Source: an uncultured Clostridia bacterium (GTDB lineage Bacteria > Bacillota > Clostridia > Oscillospirales > Acutalibacteraceae). Taken from it: a stretch of DNA of 44,555 nucleotides. Both the position numbers and the translations under genes were made by a program. Positions 32,701 to 41,075 of this stretch are shown here, one piece after another. The notes beneath the pieces were generated by a model that had not been told where the DNA came from, made no database searches, and worked only from the letters and a program-made list of their open reading frames with translations. The stretch's first letter is position 1. The number at the start of each line of letters is the position of its first letter. The stretch is taken from contig CALYNN010000001.1 in the NCBI GenBank assembly GCA_945221685.1, positions 1-44,555 of the forward strand. Direction: 5' to 3'.

Positions 32701-35700
32701 AGATGCTGACGAGGTAGCCGCTATCTTTGACCACTACGCAGTAGAGGATGCAAACGGCAACGCTATCGTAAGACAGGGTGCAGAAAAGGCTTACAGCTAT
32801 GTTTACCTTGATAAAACCTACGAAAGCTTTGCGGCAGTATTCGAGGATAACGCAAAGGCTCAGTTTAACTGCTACTTCACATACGAGGGCAGTGTTCCCC
32901 ATATTACAGGTATATATGCTGCCGACCTTGCTCTTAAGGACGCAGAGATTGCAGACCTTAACAAGATATTTGCTAAGCTCGTCGACTACGAAACCGTTAA
33001 GGATAAGGACGGAAACGCAGTTAAGGATGAGGACGGTAACGAGATTAAGCAGCTTAAGAAGGATGACGACGGAAATCCCATTGCGTCACCAAGCGCTACT
33101 GCAAATATTCTTGCAGAGGTTGTAACCGAGCTTGCTACTCTGTTTACCGCGTCAATTGATGAATTCGTTGCAGACGACTCACTTGTTAACGCAAAGAAAT
33201 ACGATGTTCAGGATCAGATTATCGGAAACGGACTTAACAACATCTTTGTTGCTATTCCGCAGTTATTCGATATTATGGAAAACCTTGCGGCAGACAAGTA
33301 CGGCATAGCAAAGGACGCATGGACCTATTGCTACAAAGGTAAGATGGTTCCGAGAGAAGATCATCCGGACCAGCTTCTTAACTCTGACCTTGAAGCACTT
33401 AAGTCATTTGCAATCAGTCCTAACGCAGTTGATACATTTGACTGCTTCGCAGGAATTTTCGTTGAGGATTGGCTTAACGCTATATTCAGCATTCTTAATA
33501 ATGTAATTTCTACAGACAACAAAATTTCAAGTAATCTTCCGATTATTTCCGGCTTGCTTAACGCTTTGGGCGGCTTCAGTGAGGACAGTATTATTACAGA
33601 TGTTCTCAACGGTGTATTCCAGATTGAGCGTGAGGACGATGATTCCTTCGCCTTTATAAAGCGTGCAAACGGACTTACCGGTCTTTCAAAGAATCATGCT
33701 TACTTCCTGCTTACAAATGTCGGCAGACTTGTTGAGGTAATCAAAAAGCTTTCTACATCGGGCGGTTCGGTAAGCGGAGATTCACTTATCAGCGCAACAA
33801 CAAAGAAGGCGGCTTCAACAGCGCCTACAATCAAAAATGCAAAGGCTAACTCAAAAACATATACAAAAACAGAGTTAAGCAATGCAACGGATCTCATTAA
33901 CAATCTTGACAAGATGCTTTCTTCTCTCCTTTCAGACAGCACTCTTAACGGATTTAGTTTAGATTCAGCAGACAATATTCTTGCCGGCGTAGTTTCCTTC
34001 TTCTCAAATTATTTGGGCAGAGACTGCTATACAGAGCTTGCAAGACTTGTTAACGAATATACCTTCTACATTACCGGCAAGGACACTCATACCGCAAACA
34101 GCAAAAATGATGTAGATGCCAAGAAGGTTTACACAAACGATTCAATGACAGGACTTATGGTTGAAACCTTCCTGCTTATTGAAAATATTGTTGAAAATCT
34201 CTTTGGTGAGTTCACGGGAACATTTACATTAGAAAACGGTAAGACAGCTAACTACAACCTGATTACCGAAGCTATCGAGGGTGTAATTTCACCTGACGCA
34301 ATATGCGTAAGACTTGACGGTTATGATAAGGTTGCCAAGGAGCTTACAAAGTATAACTGCTGGCACAACGCCGCGGCAACAACCTCCAGAGGCAACTACA
34401 AAATCAGTCTTGACTGGGGTATCAAGGCAGGCGATAAGGACGCATTCTTCAACGCACTTGCCGCTTCACTCAGACTTGTATCCTCAGTATTCGGCGTACT
34501 TCTTGTTGATACCGGATGGTACAACTCGGTAGTATCTCCTTTGCTTAACGCATTCTGCAAGCCAAACGGCATTAAGGTTGATTCAGCCGCAGAATTTGCA
34601 AAGCTTAAGAACGGATACCACGACGAAGCACTGCTCGGTCTTATCAGACCTATTGCAGGCTGGCTTGATGCTTTGCTTGCAAAGCCGGTAACCACACTTA
34701 TTAAATCTGTTCAGGGTATTGCAGGAATACTTGACGATAAGAACGGTGCAACAATCGCTTCTATCGTTAAGGGTGCAATTACTCCTCTTGCCGCAGAAAT
34801 CAACGGACTTGGCAACATCTTCGGTATTTCAAGCGACAAACTGTTGGCGACATCACCTACTCTTAAGGCAATGATTTGCGGAACAACCGACAAGGACGGC
34901 AAAAAGATTCCCGGCCTTGTAGATAAAATCGGTGCTTACGCTAATACAAAGAACATTAAGATTAAGGGCTACTCATTAAGCGGAAGCAATCTTATTCCGA
35001 TTGTTAACAAGCTTCTTGCGGGCACCGGAATTCAGTTAAAGCAGATTAGCTGGAGAAAGCTCAGCACAGCAAAATCACCTGCTGCGGCTCTTGTATATGT
35101 TCTTGACTATCTGTTTGAAACAATTCTTGAAAATAAGAACCTAACAGCTATCGCTAAGCTTATTGATAACGATATTGTTACAATGCTTGTTGAAGCTATT
35201 AAGGCAGGCAAGATTCAGTCAACAGACCTTCTTGCTTTGATAAACAAGGTGCTTGAGGTTACAGACAGCCCAACACTCGTTTACTGGACATTCGCTCAGT
35301 ACCTACAGGAGCTTACGGAATCATTTGTTTATCCTAAGGGAGTAACAAAGCAGATGGCAGACAACGGCGTTACTCAGCTCGACACTGCAATCAGCTCCGT
35401 GCTTTCACTCCTCGGTTCACTCGGCGTAGATTTAGGCGCTGACGACCTTCAGGGTATAATCAGCAAGAACCTGTTTACAAACAAGCTTCTCACCTCGCTT
35501 GCTACCGGTCTTTTCGGTGCGCTTGACAATGCAGACCCAACTGTTAAGACAATTCTTTCACAGCTTGGAATTGTTTGCTCAACAAAGGATATTGCAAAGC
35601 TTCTTACAGACAAGAGCTACGGCAACACCTACTCATCAGCCGCAAAGACAATTAAGGCTGCAAAGAGCTGGAGCGATATTAAGACAATCAACTGGGGCTT

Positions 35701-38224
35701 CAAGGATGGCTCGGCAAAGGCTCAGCAGGGCTTTGTAAATGCACTTGCCGCAATCCTTCGTCCGTTTACAGATGTTCTTGAGGTATTCCTCAACGAAGGC
35801 ACACTTCAGCTTAACGACCTTCTTTACGAATTGATTATGTCAATCAATGTTAAGAAGACAACAACTACTCTCAGCATTTCCGAAGGCGATGTTCCGATTA
35901 CGGCAGTTATTACCTACTCTATGAAGAACGGCGTATTCAAGCTGAGCGTAAAGGAAAGCAAGGACAACAGAAAGTACACATTACCTTCAACCCTTGTGCT
36001 TGATTTAGCATCACTTAAGACAACTCTCAGCGATGTTAAGCTTGAAGGCACAAACGGCTACAACAGTGCAATCATTCCTCTTCTTGAGGCTCTTGGCTGC
36101 ACAAATGTTAAAACATACAGTCAGTATCAGAAGGATGCTGACAAGGCAAAGGATAACCTGCTGCTTGATATTCTTAATCCGCTTGTTGGCGACAGCAGTA
36201 ATTCCTTCCTCAACAAGCTTTGCGCTAATCCGGTAAGCGAGCTTACAAAGCTTCTTCCGAATATTGCAATGTATCTTGATGCTCACGGACTTTCACAGCT
36301 TCTCAGCAACCTGCTTGCTCCCGTAACAGAAATCATTTACGCAGCGGCAGACACACTGAAGCTTGACAAGACAATCGAGAATATGCTTGGTATGCCTTTG
36401 GGCGACGTTGTAGGTATGCTTCTCGGTATGGACGCAGGTGATATTACACTTGAGCTTTCAGACCTTACAACCTTTAATGTTGAAGACTTGATTATTCCGA
36501 TTGTTAACATCATCTTTATCTCAAGCGACAACACCGCATTAAACGGACTTCAGCTTAAGAATATTGATTGGAACGCATTAATCAGCCTTGGTACAAAATC
36601 TACATATCAGAGCAAGGCTACAGGCGCTAACGGCAAATACCTGACCGGCAAGAGAGTAACAAATGTTGATCAGGGCAAGGTACTCGTTGCAGTGCTTCGC
36701 TATGTTGCCGATACACTTGTAAGCAATGCTTCCTCAATTAAGAAGCTTATTTGCGGAATTGACGCAATCAAGAAGAACGACACAATTGCTTCTATCATCA
36801 AGAGCGTATTTAACACAATAGGCACTGCGTCACCTGACCAGATAGTTGCGGCAGTATTCTATCTCCTTGACGGCGAGCCTACAAACGCTTTCTGGGATTA
36901 CACAGCATATAAGACAGGCAGCTACAAGTTCTCCTATCCCGACGGAATTGATGTTGACTTCCTTAAGTCACTTCCTCCGATGCTTGACGGACTTATCGGC
37001 TCACTGCTTGACCTTAACGAAACAATCGGCAACGCTCTCTTCAAGGATGAGCTTGTCAGCAAGCTTGCAAAGGGACTTTACGGTGCAGTTGAAGGCGTTA
37101 AGGTTGGAGATTCAACATTAACTGCTCTTCTTGCTCAAACAGACATTGACTTCTCAACAGGCAATGTTGCCGCACTCCTTGTTGATAAGGATTACGGTCA
37201 ATCATACGAGAGCGCCGCATCGGTAATCAAGTCGGCAGGCTCTTGGGCAAATGTAAATGTTGATTCGCTTAAGTGGGGCGTAAAAGACAGAGACAGCTTC
37301 TTCCACGCTTTAGTTGCAGTTCTCCGTCCTATCTACGGCGTACTTGATGTACTTCTTAACGACGCTTCGCTGGGTATCTTCGATATTGTAAGAATCCCCG
37401 GCTCTAACGGATATACTTCATCAATCGTTCCGGTTCTTGAGGCATTCTCCTGCTACAATGTTAAGACTCAGTATCAGTACAGGCAGGATATAATCAAGGA
37501 ATATGACGCAATACTCCTTGACATCATCAATCCTCTTTGGGATAAGATTGAAGACCTGCTTGCAGCACCGCTTCAAACCTTGGCAGCTATGGTTCCGAAC
37601 CTTGCACTGTTCATCGGCAACGACGGACTTTGCCAGATTATCGACAACCTGCTCACTCCGGTTTCAGCTCTTATTGACGCAGTAAGACCGGTAGTAGATT
37701 TGAACAACCTGCTTAATGCTCTTCTTCCTGCACTGGGCGTAGACATTAACGGTTTGATGGCTAAGATAGGCGTTACAAACTTCTCTCTTGACCTTTATGA
37801 CCTTAACAAAACTCTCAGACCGCTTCTCAGCGGCGACGCTATAATTCCTCTTATCAACAACATTCTCGGTATGATTGATATTAAGGGCACAAAGCTCGAT
37901 ATCAAGCTTAACGATGTTGATTGGCTCCAGCTTGCAAGCCACGGCAAGACTATTGTCGGCGCATCACAGGCTGCAACCTACGGTGCAAGAATTTATGTTG
38001 AGGGTGATTCTTCAGAAACCTTGATTGCTGTTCTCAGATACCTGATTAACACAATCAACACCGGAGACAACTTCGACAACATCAGCAACCTTATCGGAGG
38101 ACTTATCGGCGGTGCAGACGACTCTATCTCAGGCGTAGTTAACAATGTTCTCGCAATTCTCACAGAGGGCGACACAGACGATGTAATCGCCGCACTTGTT
38201 GACCTTCTTCAGACACTTGCTTAA
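29798..38224 (+). CDS. Giant secreted helical-repeat protein
   Basis: 2808 aa from ATG 29798, behind AAAGGAGAG and with a signal peptide (MRTSKKLLSFFLAVVMVITT, cut near AFA-QD); upstream in-frame codons belong to the leader. Almost wholly alpha-helical and Leu, Ala, Asn, Asp-rich. A coiled-coil-like stretch lies at about 370-450. An acidic insert at about 1065-1090 repeats the DGN motif three times (KDGN, EDGN, DDGN). The C-terminal half holds three divergent repeats of about 420-525 residues, each opening with 'WG.K' then (N/H)AL(A/V)A(S/I/V)LR (about 1539, 1965, 2491), followed by '(Y/G).S.(I/V).P(L/V)L(E/N)A(L/F)' (about 1575, 2085, 2536), 'LLDI(L/I)NPL' and a 'L.AVLRY' segment. It ends ALVDLLQTLA, with no dockerin, LPXTG, SLH or choline-binding motif. 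No catalytic motif seen; HEAT-like solenoid is a guess. Confidence 0.92.
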   Translation: MRTSKKLLSFFLAVVMVITTCSVGFTAFAQDNSSSIWKTGCDADDAFTTLNGLADELPQLLMGIDALSAYIADPVYEKYAKADGKTAADLTAAEKTAIAQKATLQDVLGCLQPMLTGMLYSQSQDAFLTWLADKYPAYSAAAKKSYGFDYLNDNGDNALSFYQLIMLCDKYKSVDDSGTLAEWYDKLVELARLYPELYLQDQAENDIVEGIAEQIRGHVTLQPGGSTNADDYTWYNATLYDLKNFSFDFGDNAALVQRKIDQWNARCTAIGSPFKAADFGEYIYYAKGIGYTLSSHYVSEYFKSIKTAGDTITYKGTADIYGRGAVDYNITDEITLSNYSDLLRDATLEAAGCDNALDYLDPVPDYTDEINNLKAQRELASAKAAELTESYSNGKGGDTEGYEAQVEAIKTYYYEQAAAHKATYENSIVGATTAAIRRAQTTYRNNMNKLNKAVYNPNSDKPVATASSPYYVLTNPTKEFDDYIANGTLHTLMNASQLGTLNNKYAEEIAVVKNYPAYPAAGSFKPISVYDSEIAELEAKQEAANSGARSFTEEYAQSFMKMQADKFFAEQIIYNGSDRIGNSKYYQSILNGIVIENSNATTVADVDELAAAKMPEGKATCQLTDEEIVEFGTVISSTAGYLTSDYWIDGEQTMTEGSQAGKTFTLPESLLGTSVAKYFYAVDSTRTYETTEHRLGLYAAFKDNDKDAINKYYKEAYDYARSEAARDVMIATGLVSDVSFRNSSTGLYDIIDVESFTAAQQEKALAAIEANSGVVLTKEQEAVLKADYTTPLYDALGTVVLNQLLNDIIVNALTDPNLIGLGQSIEDMVNGLLVTKINLNDVVTDIWADLMKSPVETIINLLPTLTVLLDEVLAPILFNKSGDVYNGLLDGLCDVIGSANYGSYIGMSTICFDLNTILPNLMHWLMGDTDYAGITYWNNGADKTVMLQQKPLSGAAQTVVYNKSNVPTDADEVAAIFDHYAVEDANGNAIVRQGAEKAYSYVYLDKTYESFAAVFEDNAKAQFNCYFTYEGSVPHITGIYAADLALKDAEIADLNKIFAKLVDYETVKDKDGNAVKDEDGNEIKQLKKDDDGNPIASPSATANILAEVVTELATLFTASIDEFVADDSLVNAKKYDVQDQIIGNGLNNIFVAIPQLFDIMENLAADKYGIAKDAWTYCYKGKMVPREDHPDQLLNSDLEALKSFAISPNAVDTFDCFAGIFVEDWLNAIFSILNNVISTDNKISSNLPIISGLLNALGGFSEDSIITDVLNGVFQIEREDDDSFAFIKRANGLTGLSKNHAYFLLTNVGRLVEVIKKLSTSGGSVSGDSLISATTKKAASTAPTIKNAKANSKTYTKTELSNATDLINNLDKMLSSLLSDSTLNGFSLDSADNILAGVVSFFSNYLGRDCYTELARLVNEYTFYITGKDTHTANSKNDVDAKKVYTNDSMTGLMVETFLLIENIVENLFGEFTGTFTLENGKTANYNLITEAIEGVISPDAICVRLDGYDKVAKELTKYNCWHNAAATTSRGNYKISLDWGIKAGDKDAFFNALAASLRLVSSVFGVLLVDTGWYNSVVSPLLNAFCKPNGIKVDSAAEFAKLKNGYHDEALLGLIRPIAGWLDALLAKPVTTLIKSVQGIAGILDDKNGATIASIVKGAITPLAAEINGLGNIFGISSDKLLATSPTLKAMICGTTDKDGKKIPGLVDKIGAYANTKNIKIKGYSLSGSNLIPIVNKLLAGTGIQLKQISWRKLSTAKSPAAALVYVLDYLFETILENKNLTAIAKLIDNDIVTMLVEAIKAGKIQSTDLLALINKVLEVTDSPTLVYWTFAQYLQELTESFVYPKGVTKQMADNGVTQLDTAISSVLSLLGSLGVDLGADDLQGIISKNLFTNKLLTSLATGLFGALDNADPTVKTILSQLGIVCSTKDIAKLLTDKSYGNTYSSAAKTIKAAKSWSDIKTINWGFKDGSAKAQQGFVNALAAILRPFTDVLEVFLNEGTLQLNDLLYELIMSINVKKTTTTLSISEGDVPITAVITYSMKNGVFKLSVKESKDNRKYTLPSTLVLDLASLKTTLSDVKLEGTNGYNSAIIPLLEALGCTNVKTYSQYQKDADKAKDNLLLDILNPLVGDSSNSFLNKLCANPVSELTKLLPNIAMYLDAHGLSQLLSNLLAPVTEIIYAAADTLKLDKTIENMLGMPLGDVVGMLLGMDAGDITLELSDLTTFNVEDLIIPIVNIIFISSDNTALNGLQLKNIDWNALISLGTKSTYQSKATGANGKYLTGKRVTNVDQGKVLVAVLRYVADTLVSNASSIKKLICGIDAIKKNDTIASIIKSVFNTIGTASPDQIVAAVFYLLDGEPTNAFWDYTAYKTGSYKFSYPDGIDVDFLKSLPPMLDGLIGSLLDLNETIGNALFKDELVSKLAKGLYGAVEGVKVGDSTLTALLAQTDIDFSTGNVAALLVDKDYGQSYESAASVIKSAGSWANVNVDSLKWGVKDRDSFFHALVAVLRPIYGVLDVLLNDASLGIFDIVRIPGSNGYTSSIVPVLEAFSCYNVKTQYQYRQDIIKEYDAILLDIINPLWDKIEDLLAAPLQTLAAMVPNLALFIGNDGLCQIIDNLLTPVSALIDAVRPVVDLNNLLNALLPALGVDINGLMAKIGVTNFSLDLYDLNKTLRPLLSGDAIIPLINNILGMIDIKGTKLDIKLNDVDWLQLASHGKTIVGASQAATYGARIYVEGDSSETLIAVLRYLINTINTGDNFDNISNLIGGLIGGADDSISGVVNNVLAILTEGDTDDVIAALVDLLQTLA

Positions 38225-38263
38225 TTAGCCTAAACAGAGCAATGCAAACTGAATAAAAAAACT

Positions 38264-38294
38264 GACCGGCGGGCGAAAGCCTGCCGGTCTTTTC
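38264..38294 (+). terminator. Terminator of the 2808-aa gene
   Basis: GACCGGCGGGC (38264-38274) pairs with GCCTGCCGGTC (38279-38289), with one G-T pair, around GAAA, followed by TTTTCTGTT. It begins 39 bases after the stop. The rest of the gap to 38438 is AT-rich with no clear element. Confidence 0.92.
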
Positions 38295-38438
38295 TGTTAT
38301 CTTCTTAATTTTAGTTTGCGGTGTCCGTTATTGTTGCGGTTCAAATATCTTTATTAAAAGCTTAATTTTCTATTTGAGAATTCTTTTACATTTGCCTGTT
38401 TTACCGATTATTTGCATTATATATAATGTATTAAATAT

Positions 38439-39446
38439 TTATAGCTTGCAGTTAAGTCTGCTGACGGCGTCAATGTCCTCAAGCTCATCCTTAGTAAATG
38501 GCTGTGCCTGTAGTGCCTTAAGGTTTTCCAAAAGCTGTGCCTTTGAATGAACGCCGATAAGAACCGAGGTTACCGCCTCATCCTGAACAAGCCACTGAAT
38601 TGCCAGCTGTGAAAGCGTTTGCCCTCTGCCCTGTGCAATTTCATAAAGCCGTGCAATTTGAGCAGGTCTTACCTCGTTGTAGCCAACGTGCTTTTGCAGA
38701 GCATCCTTACCGTAAAGCCTTGAGTTTTCGGGAATACCCTTTGCATATTTGTCGGAAAGCTGACCCTGTGCCAAGGGTGAAAAGGCTATAATTCCCTTGC
38801 CCTTTTTAACTGCCTGCTCCTTAAGTCCGTTTTTCTCTATCTCTCGGTCAAAAAGAGAATATCTGTTTTGATTAATTATAAAAGGAATTCTGTAATCCTC
38901 TGCCAAATGGTGCATTTTGTGCATATGATTGCCGTCGTAATTGCTTATGCCGGCATAAAGAGATTTGCCCTGACGAACAATGTCGCTAAGGCAAAGTGCC
39001 GTTTCTTCAAGAGGAGTTTCCAAATCCATACAGTGATGATAAAAAATATCTACATATTCAAGCCCCATTCTTTTAAGGCTTTGGTCAAGAGAAGCCATCA
39101 AATATTTTCTGCTGCCTCCCCTACCGCCGTAGGGACCCTGCCACATTTCATAGCCTGCCTTAGTGCTTATAATCAGCTCGTCGCGGTACGGCTTAAGATT
39201 TTCCTTGAAAATTTTTCCGAAATTAATTTCAGCCGCGCCGGGCGCAGGTCCGTAGTTATTTGCCAAATCAAAATGAGTAATGCCCATATCAAAGGCAGTA
39301 AGGATTATATCCTTCATTTCGTCGTAATCCGCCGCGTCGCCGAAATTCTGCCAAAGTCCTAATGAAATTTCCGGCAGGCGAAGTCCGCTTTTTCCGCAGT
39401 AATTATATTTCATTTGCCCGTATCTGCTTTCATTTGCACAGTACAT
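38439..39446 (-). CDS. Aldo/keto reductase, YghZ-like
   Basis: 335 aa from ATG 39446 (AAGGGTG six bases upstream; a GTG three codons earlier is too near that site). A TIM-barrel NADPH-dependent reductase of cytosol. The catalytic tetrad is present: Asp and Tyr in HFDLANNYGPAPG, Lys in ISTKAGYEM, His in IFYHHCMDL; the NADP-binding end is seen in SVLIGVHSKAQLLENLKAL. The GPYGGRGGSRKYL insertion is typical of the AKR14/YghZ group, which reduces L-glyceraldehyde 3-phosphate and methylglyoxal-like aldehydes; the true substrate is unknown. Monocistronic, divergent from rnf, with its own promoter. No terminator was recognised downstream. Confidence 0.95.
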   Translation of the reverse strand: MYCANESRYGQMKYNYCGKSGLRLPEISLGLWQNFGDAADYDEMKDIILTAFDMGITHFDLANNYGPAPGAAEINFGKIFKENLKPYRDELIISTKAGYEMWQGPYGGRGGSRKYLMASLDQSLKRMGLEYVDIFYHHCMDLETPLEETALCLSDIVRQGKSLYAGISNYDGNHMHKMHHLAEDYRIPFIINQNRYSLFDREIEKNGLKEQAVKKGKGIIAFSPLAQGQLSDKYAKGIPENSRLYGKDALQKHVGYNEVRPAQIARLYEIAQGRGQTLSQLAIQWLVQDEAVTSVLIGVHSKAQLLENLKALQAQPFTKDELEDIDAVSRLNCKL

Positions 39447-39490
39447 AATAATCACCCTTTCAAAATAATATTAATTTGTTATCCAAATAA

Positions 39491-39519
39491 ATTATACAGC
39501 CAAAGGACTCTGCGGTCAA
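39491..39519 (-). promoter_or_regulatory. Promoter of the aldo/keto reductase
   Basis: Minus strand TTGACC (39519-39514), 17-base spacer, TATAAT (39496-39491), 45 bases before the start codon. Confidence 0.88.
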
Positions 39520-39621
39520 CGGATATTTAATTTGCGGCTGTTTTTATCATCAAAATAATTCCGATAATGTAATATGCTGACAATAAAGGTCTATTTTGTT
39601 TTGAATTACTATAATTGCTCA

Positions 39622-39650
39622 TTGAATAATTTATCATTATATGTTAAAAT
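39622..39650 (+). promoter_or_regulatory. Promoter of the rnf operon
   Basis: TTGAAT (39622-39627), 17-base spacer, TAAAAT (39645-39650), 85 bases before rnfC. Acceptable but not strong. Confidence 0.65.
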
Positions 39651-39662
39651 ACAATCTGAAAT

Positions 39663-39711
39663 GATATGCATTAAAGCATATCCTGCAAAAAGTATATATT
39701 TTTTGCGGTTA
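39663..39711 (+). other. Two hairpins in the rnf leader
   Basis: GATATGC/GCATATC (39663-39669, 39676-39682) with a six-base loop, then about GCAAAAA/TTTTTGC (39685-39691 and near 39700-39706). Both lie between promoter and rnfC. They may stabilise the mRNA or serve regulation; not matched to a known class. Confidence 0.45.
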
Positions 39712-39734
39712 TCACTTAAGAGAGGATGTAGCTT

Positions 39735-41060
39735 ATGAAGCAAGGCAAGGCTTTTAAAAGGGGCGTTCACCTGTTTGACGGCAAGGAGCTTTCGCAGGAC
39801 TGCCCTATTAAACCCATTGAAGCCGGAGCTGTTATGGTTTATCCGTTGACGCAGCACATCGGCGCACCTGCCAAGGCAGTTGTTGCAGTGGGCGACAGAG
39901 TGCTGAAGGGTCAGCTTATTGCAGAGGCAGAGGGATATATCAGCGCCCCTGTTCACAGCTCTGTTTCCGGAACGGTAAAAGCAATTGAACCGAGAGAGGT
40001 TGTCAGCGGCGGAAGGGTTGACAGCATTGTTATCGAAAATGATTTTCAAGAGGAAGCAACCGATAATTTCGGTGCTGAAAGAAATCTTGAAGACCTTTCG
40101 GCAGATGAAATTGACGAGATAGTAAAGAATGCGGGAATAGTCGGCTTAGGCGGCGCAGGATTCCCCACAGGAGTTAAGCTGACTCCAAAAAACGCTTTGG
40201 AAATTGAGACGGTTATTATTAACGGCTCGGAGTGCGAGCCTTACCTTACCTCCGACTACCGCATAATGCTTGAAAGAGGCGAGGAGCTTATTAAAGGTAT
40301 TAAGGCGGTACAAAAGCTGCTGCCTGCCGCCAAGGCTCTTATTGCAATAGAAAGCAACAAGCCGGAAGCTATCGCAAGGCTTGACGAAATGACAAAGGAT
40401 ATTGACGGTATTGATGTTATGAAGCTTCATACAAAATATCCTCAGGGCGGCGAGCGTCAGCTTATTTACGCAGTAACAGGCAAAAGAATTAACTCAAAAA
40501 TGCTGCCTGCCGACGCCAAGTGCCTTGTTATTAACATTGCAACCTGCTATGCAATTTACGAGGCAGTTTACAAACGAATTCCCCTTATCCACAAGGTTAT
40601 GACTATTACCGGCGAGGGTGTAAACACTCCCTGCAATGTTGATGTTCCGCTTGGAATGAGCCACAGCGAACTTCTTGAAAAGTGCGGCGGTGCAAGGGAG
40701 GATGTTTGTAAGCTGATTTCAGGCGGACCGATGATGGGAATGGCTATCAGCCACACCGATGTTCCCATTGTTAAAACCTCGTCAGCCATTCTTGCCTTTA
40801 CGGCAGACGATGTGGCGGCTCTCGGTCAGTCTAACTGTATTCACTGCGGCAAATGCGTGGGCGCCTGCCCTCAGCACCTTATTCCGCAAATGCTTGCAAA
40901 ATCCGTTAAAGCAACAGATTTTGACAGGTTTGATACCTTAGGCGGTATGGAATGTGTTGAATGCGGCTGCTGCACATATGTATGCCCGGCAAAAATTCCG
41001 CTTACGCAGATGTTTAAGATGGGCAAGGCAAAGCTTCGCGAAGCAATGCAGAAAAGGTAA
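39735..41060 (+). CDS. rnfC: Rnf complex subunit C
   Basis: 441 aa, usual for clostridial RnfC. The peripheral subunit of the membrane-bound ferredoxin:NAD+ oxidoreductase, which binds NADH and flavin and passes electrons to the rest of the complex. The N-terminus has the RnfC barrel-sandwich region (FKRGVHLFDGKELS, SAPVHSSVSGTVKAI), the nucleotide-binding loop GLGGAGFPTGVKL (about 137), an SLBB-like part, and two [4Fe-4S] motifs near the end: CIHCGKCVGACP and CVECGCCTYVCP. AGAGGA lies upstream of ATG 39735. First of a tight operon C-D-G-E-A-B, the order common in Clostridia. It shows no long Ala/Lys C-terminal extension of the proteobacterial type. Confidence 0.97.
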   Translation: MKQGKAFKRGVHLFDGKELSQDCPIKPIEAGAVMVYPLTQHIGAPAKAVVAVGDRVLKGQLIAEAEGYISAPVHSSVSGTVKAIEPREVVSGGRVDSIVIENDFQEEATDNFGAERNLEDLSADEIDEIVKNAGIVGLGGAGFPTGVKLTPKNALEIETVIINGSECEPYLTSDYRIMLERGEELIKGIKAVQKLLPAAKALIAIESNKPEAIARLDEMTKDIDGIDVMKLHTKYPQGGERQLIYAVTGKRINSKMLPADAKCLVINIATCYAIYEAVYKRIPLIHKVMTITGEGVNTPCNVDVPLGMSHSELLEKCGGAREDVCKLISGGPMMGMAISHTDVPIVKTSSAILAFTADDVAALGQSNCIHCGKCVGACPQHLIPQMLAKSVKATDFDRFDTLGGMECVECGCCTYVCPAKIPLTQMFKMGKAKLREAMQKR

Positions 41061-41075
41061 GGAGGGAACTTTATT

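Noticed and set aside
30500..38200. CRISPR-like or tandem DNA repeats in the giant + strand gene
   Set aside because: Repeats exist only at protein level, about 420-525 residues apart and divergent; no short regular DNA repeat with spacers was seen.
38415..38428. Palindrome CATTATATATAATG as an operator
   Set aside because: Simple alternating AT sequence downstream of a convergent gene pair; likely chance or weak termination context.
39622..39660. A Rex redox-repressor site in the rnf promoter
   Set aside because: The stretch ATGTTAAAATACAAT has only partial likeness to TTGTTAAnnnnTTAACAA and no symmetrical second half.
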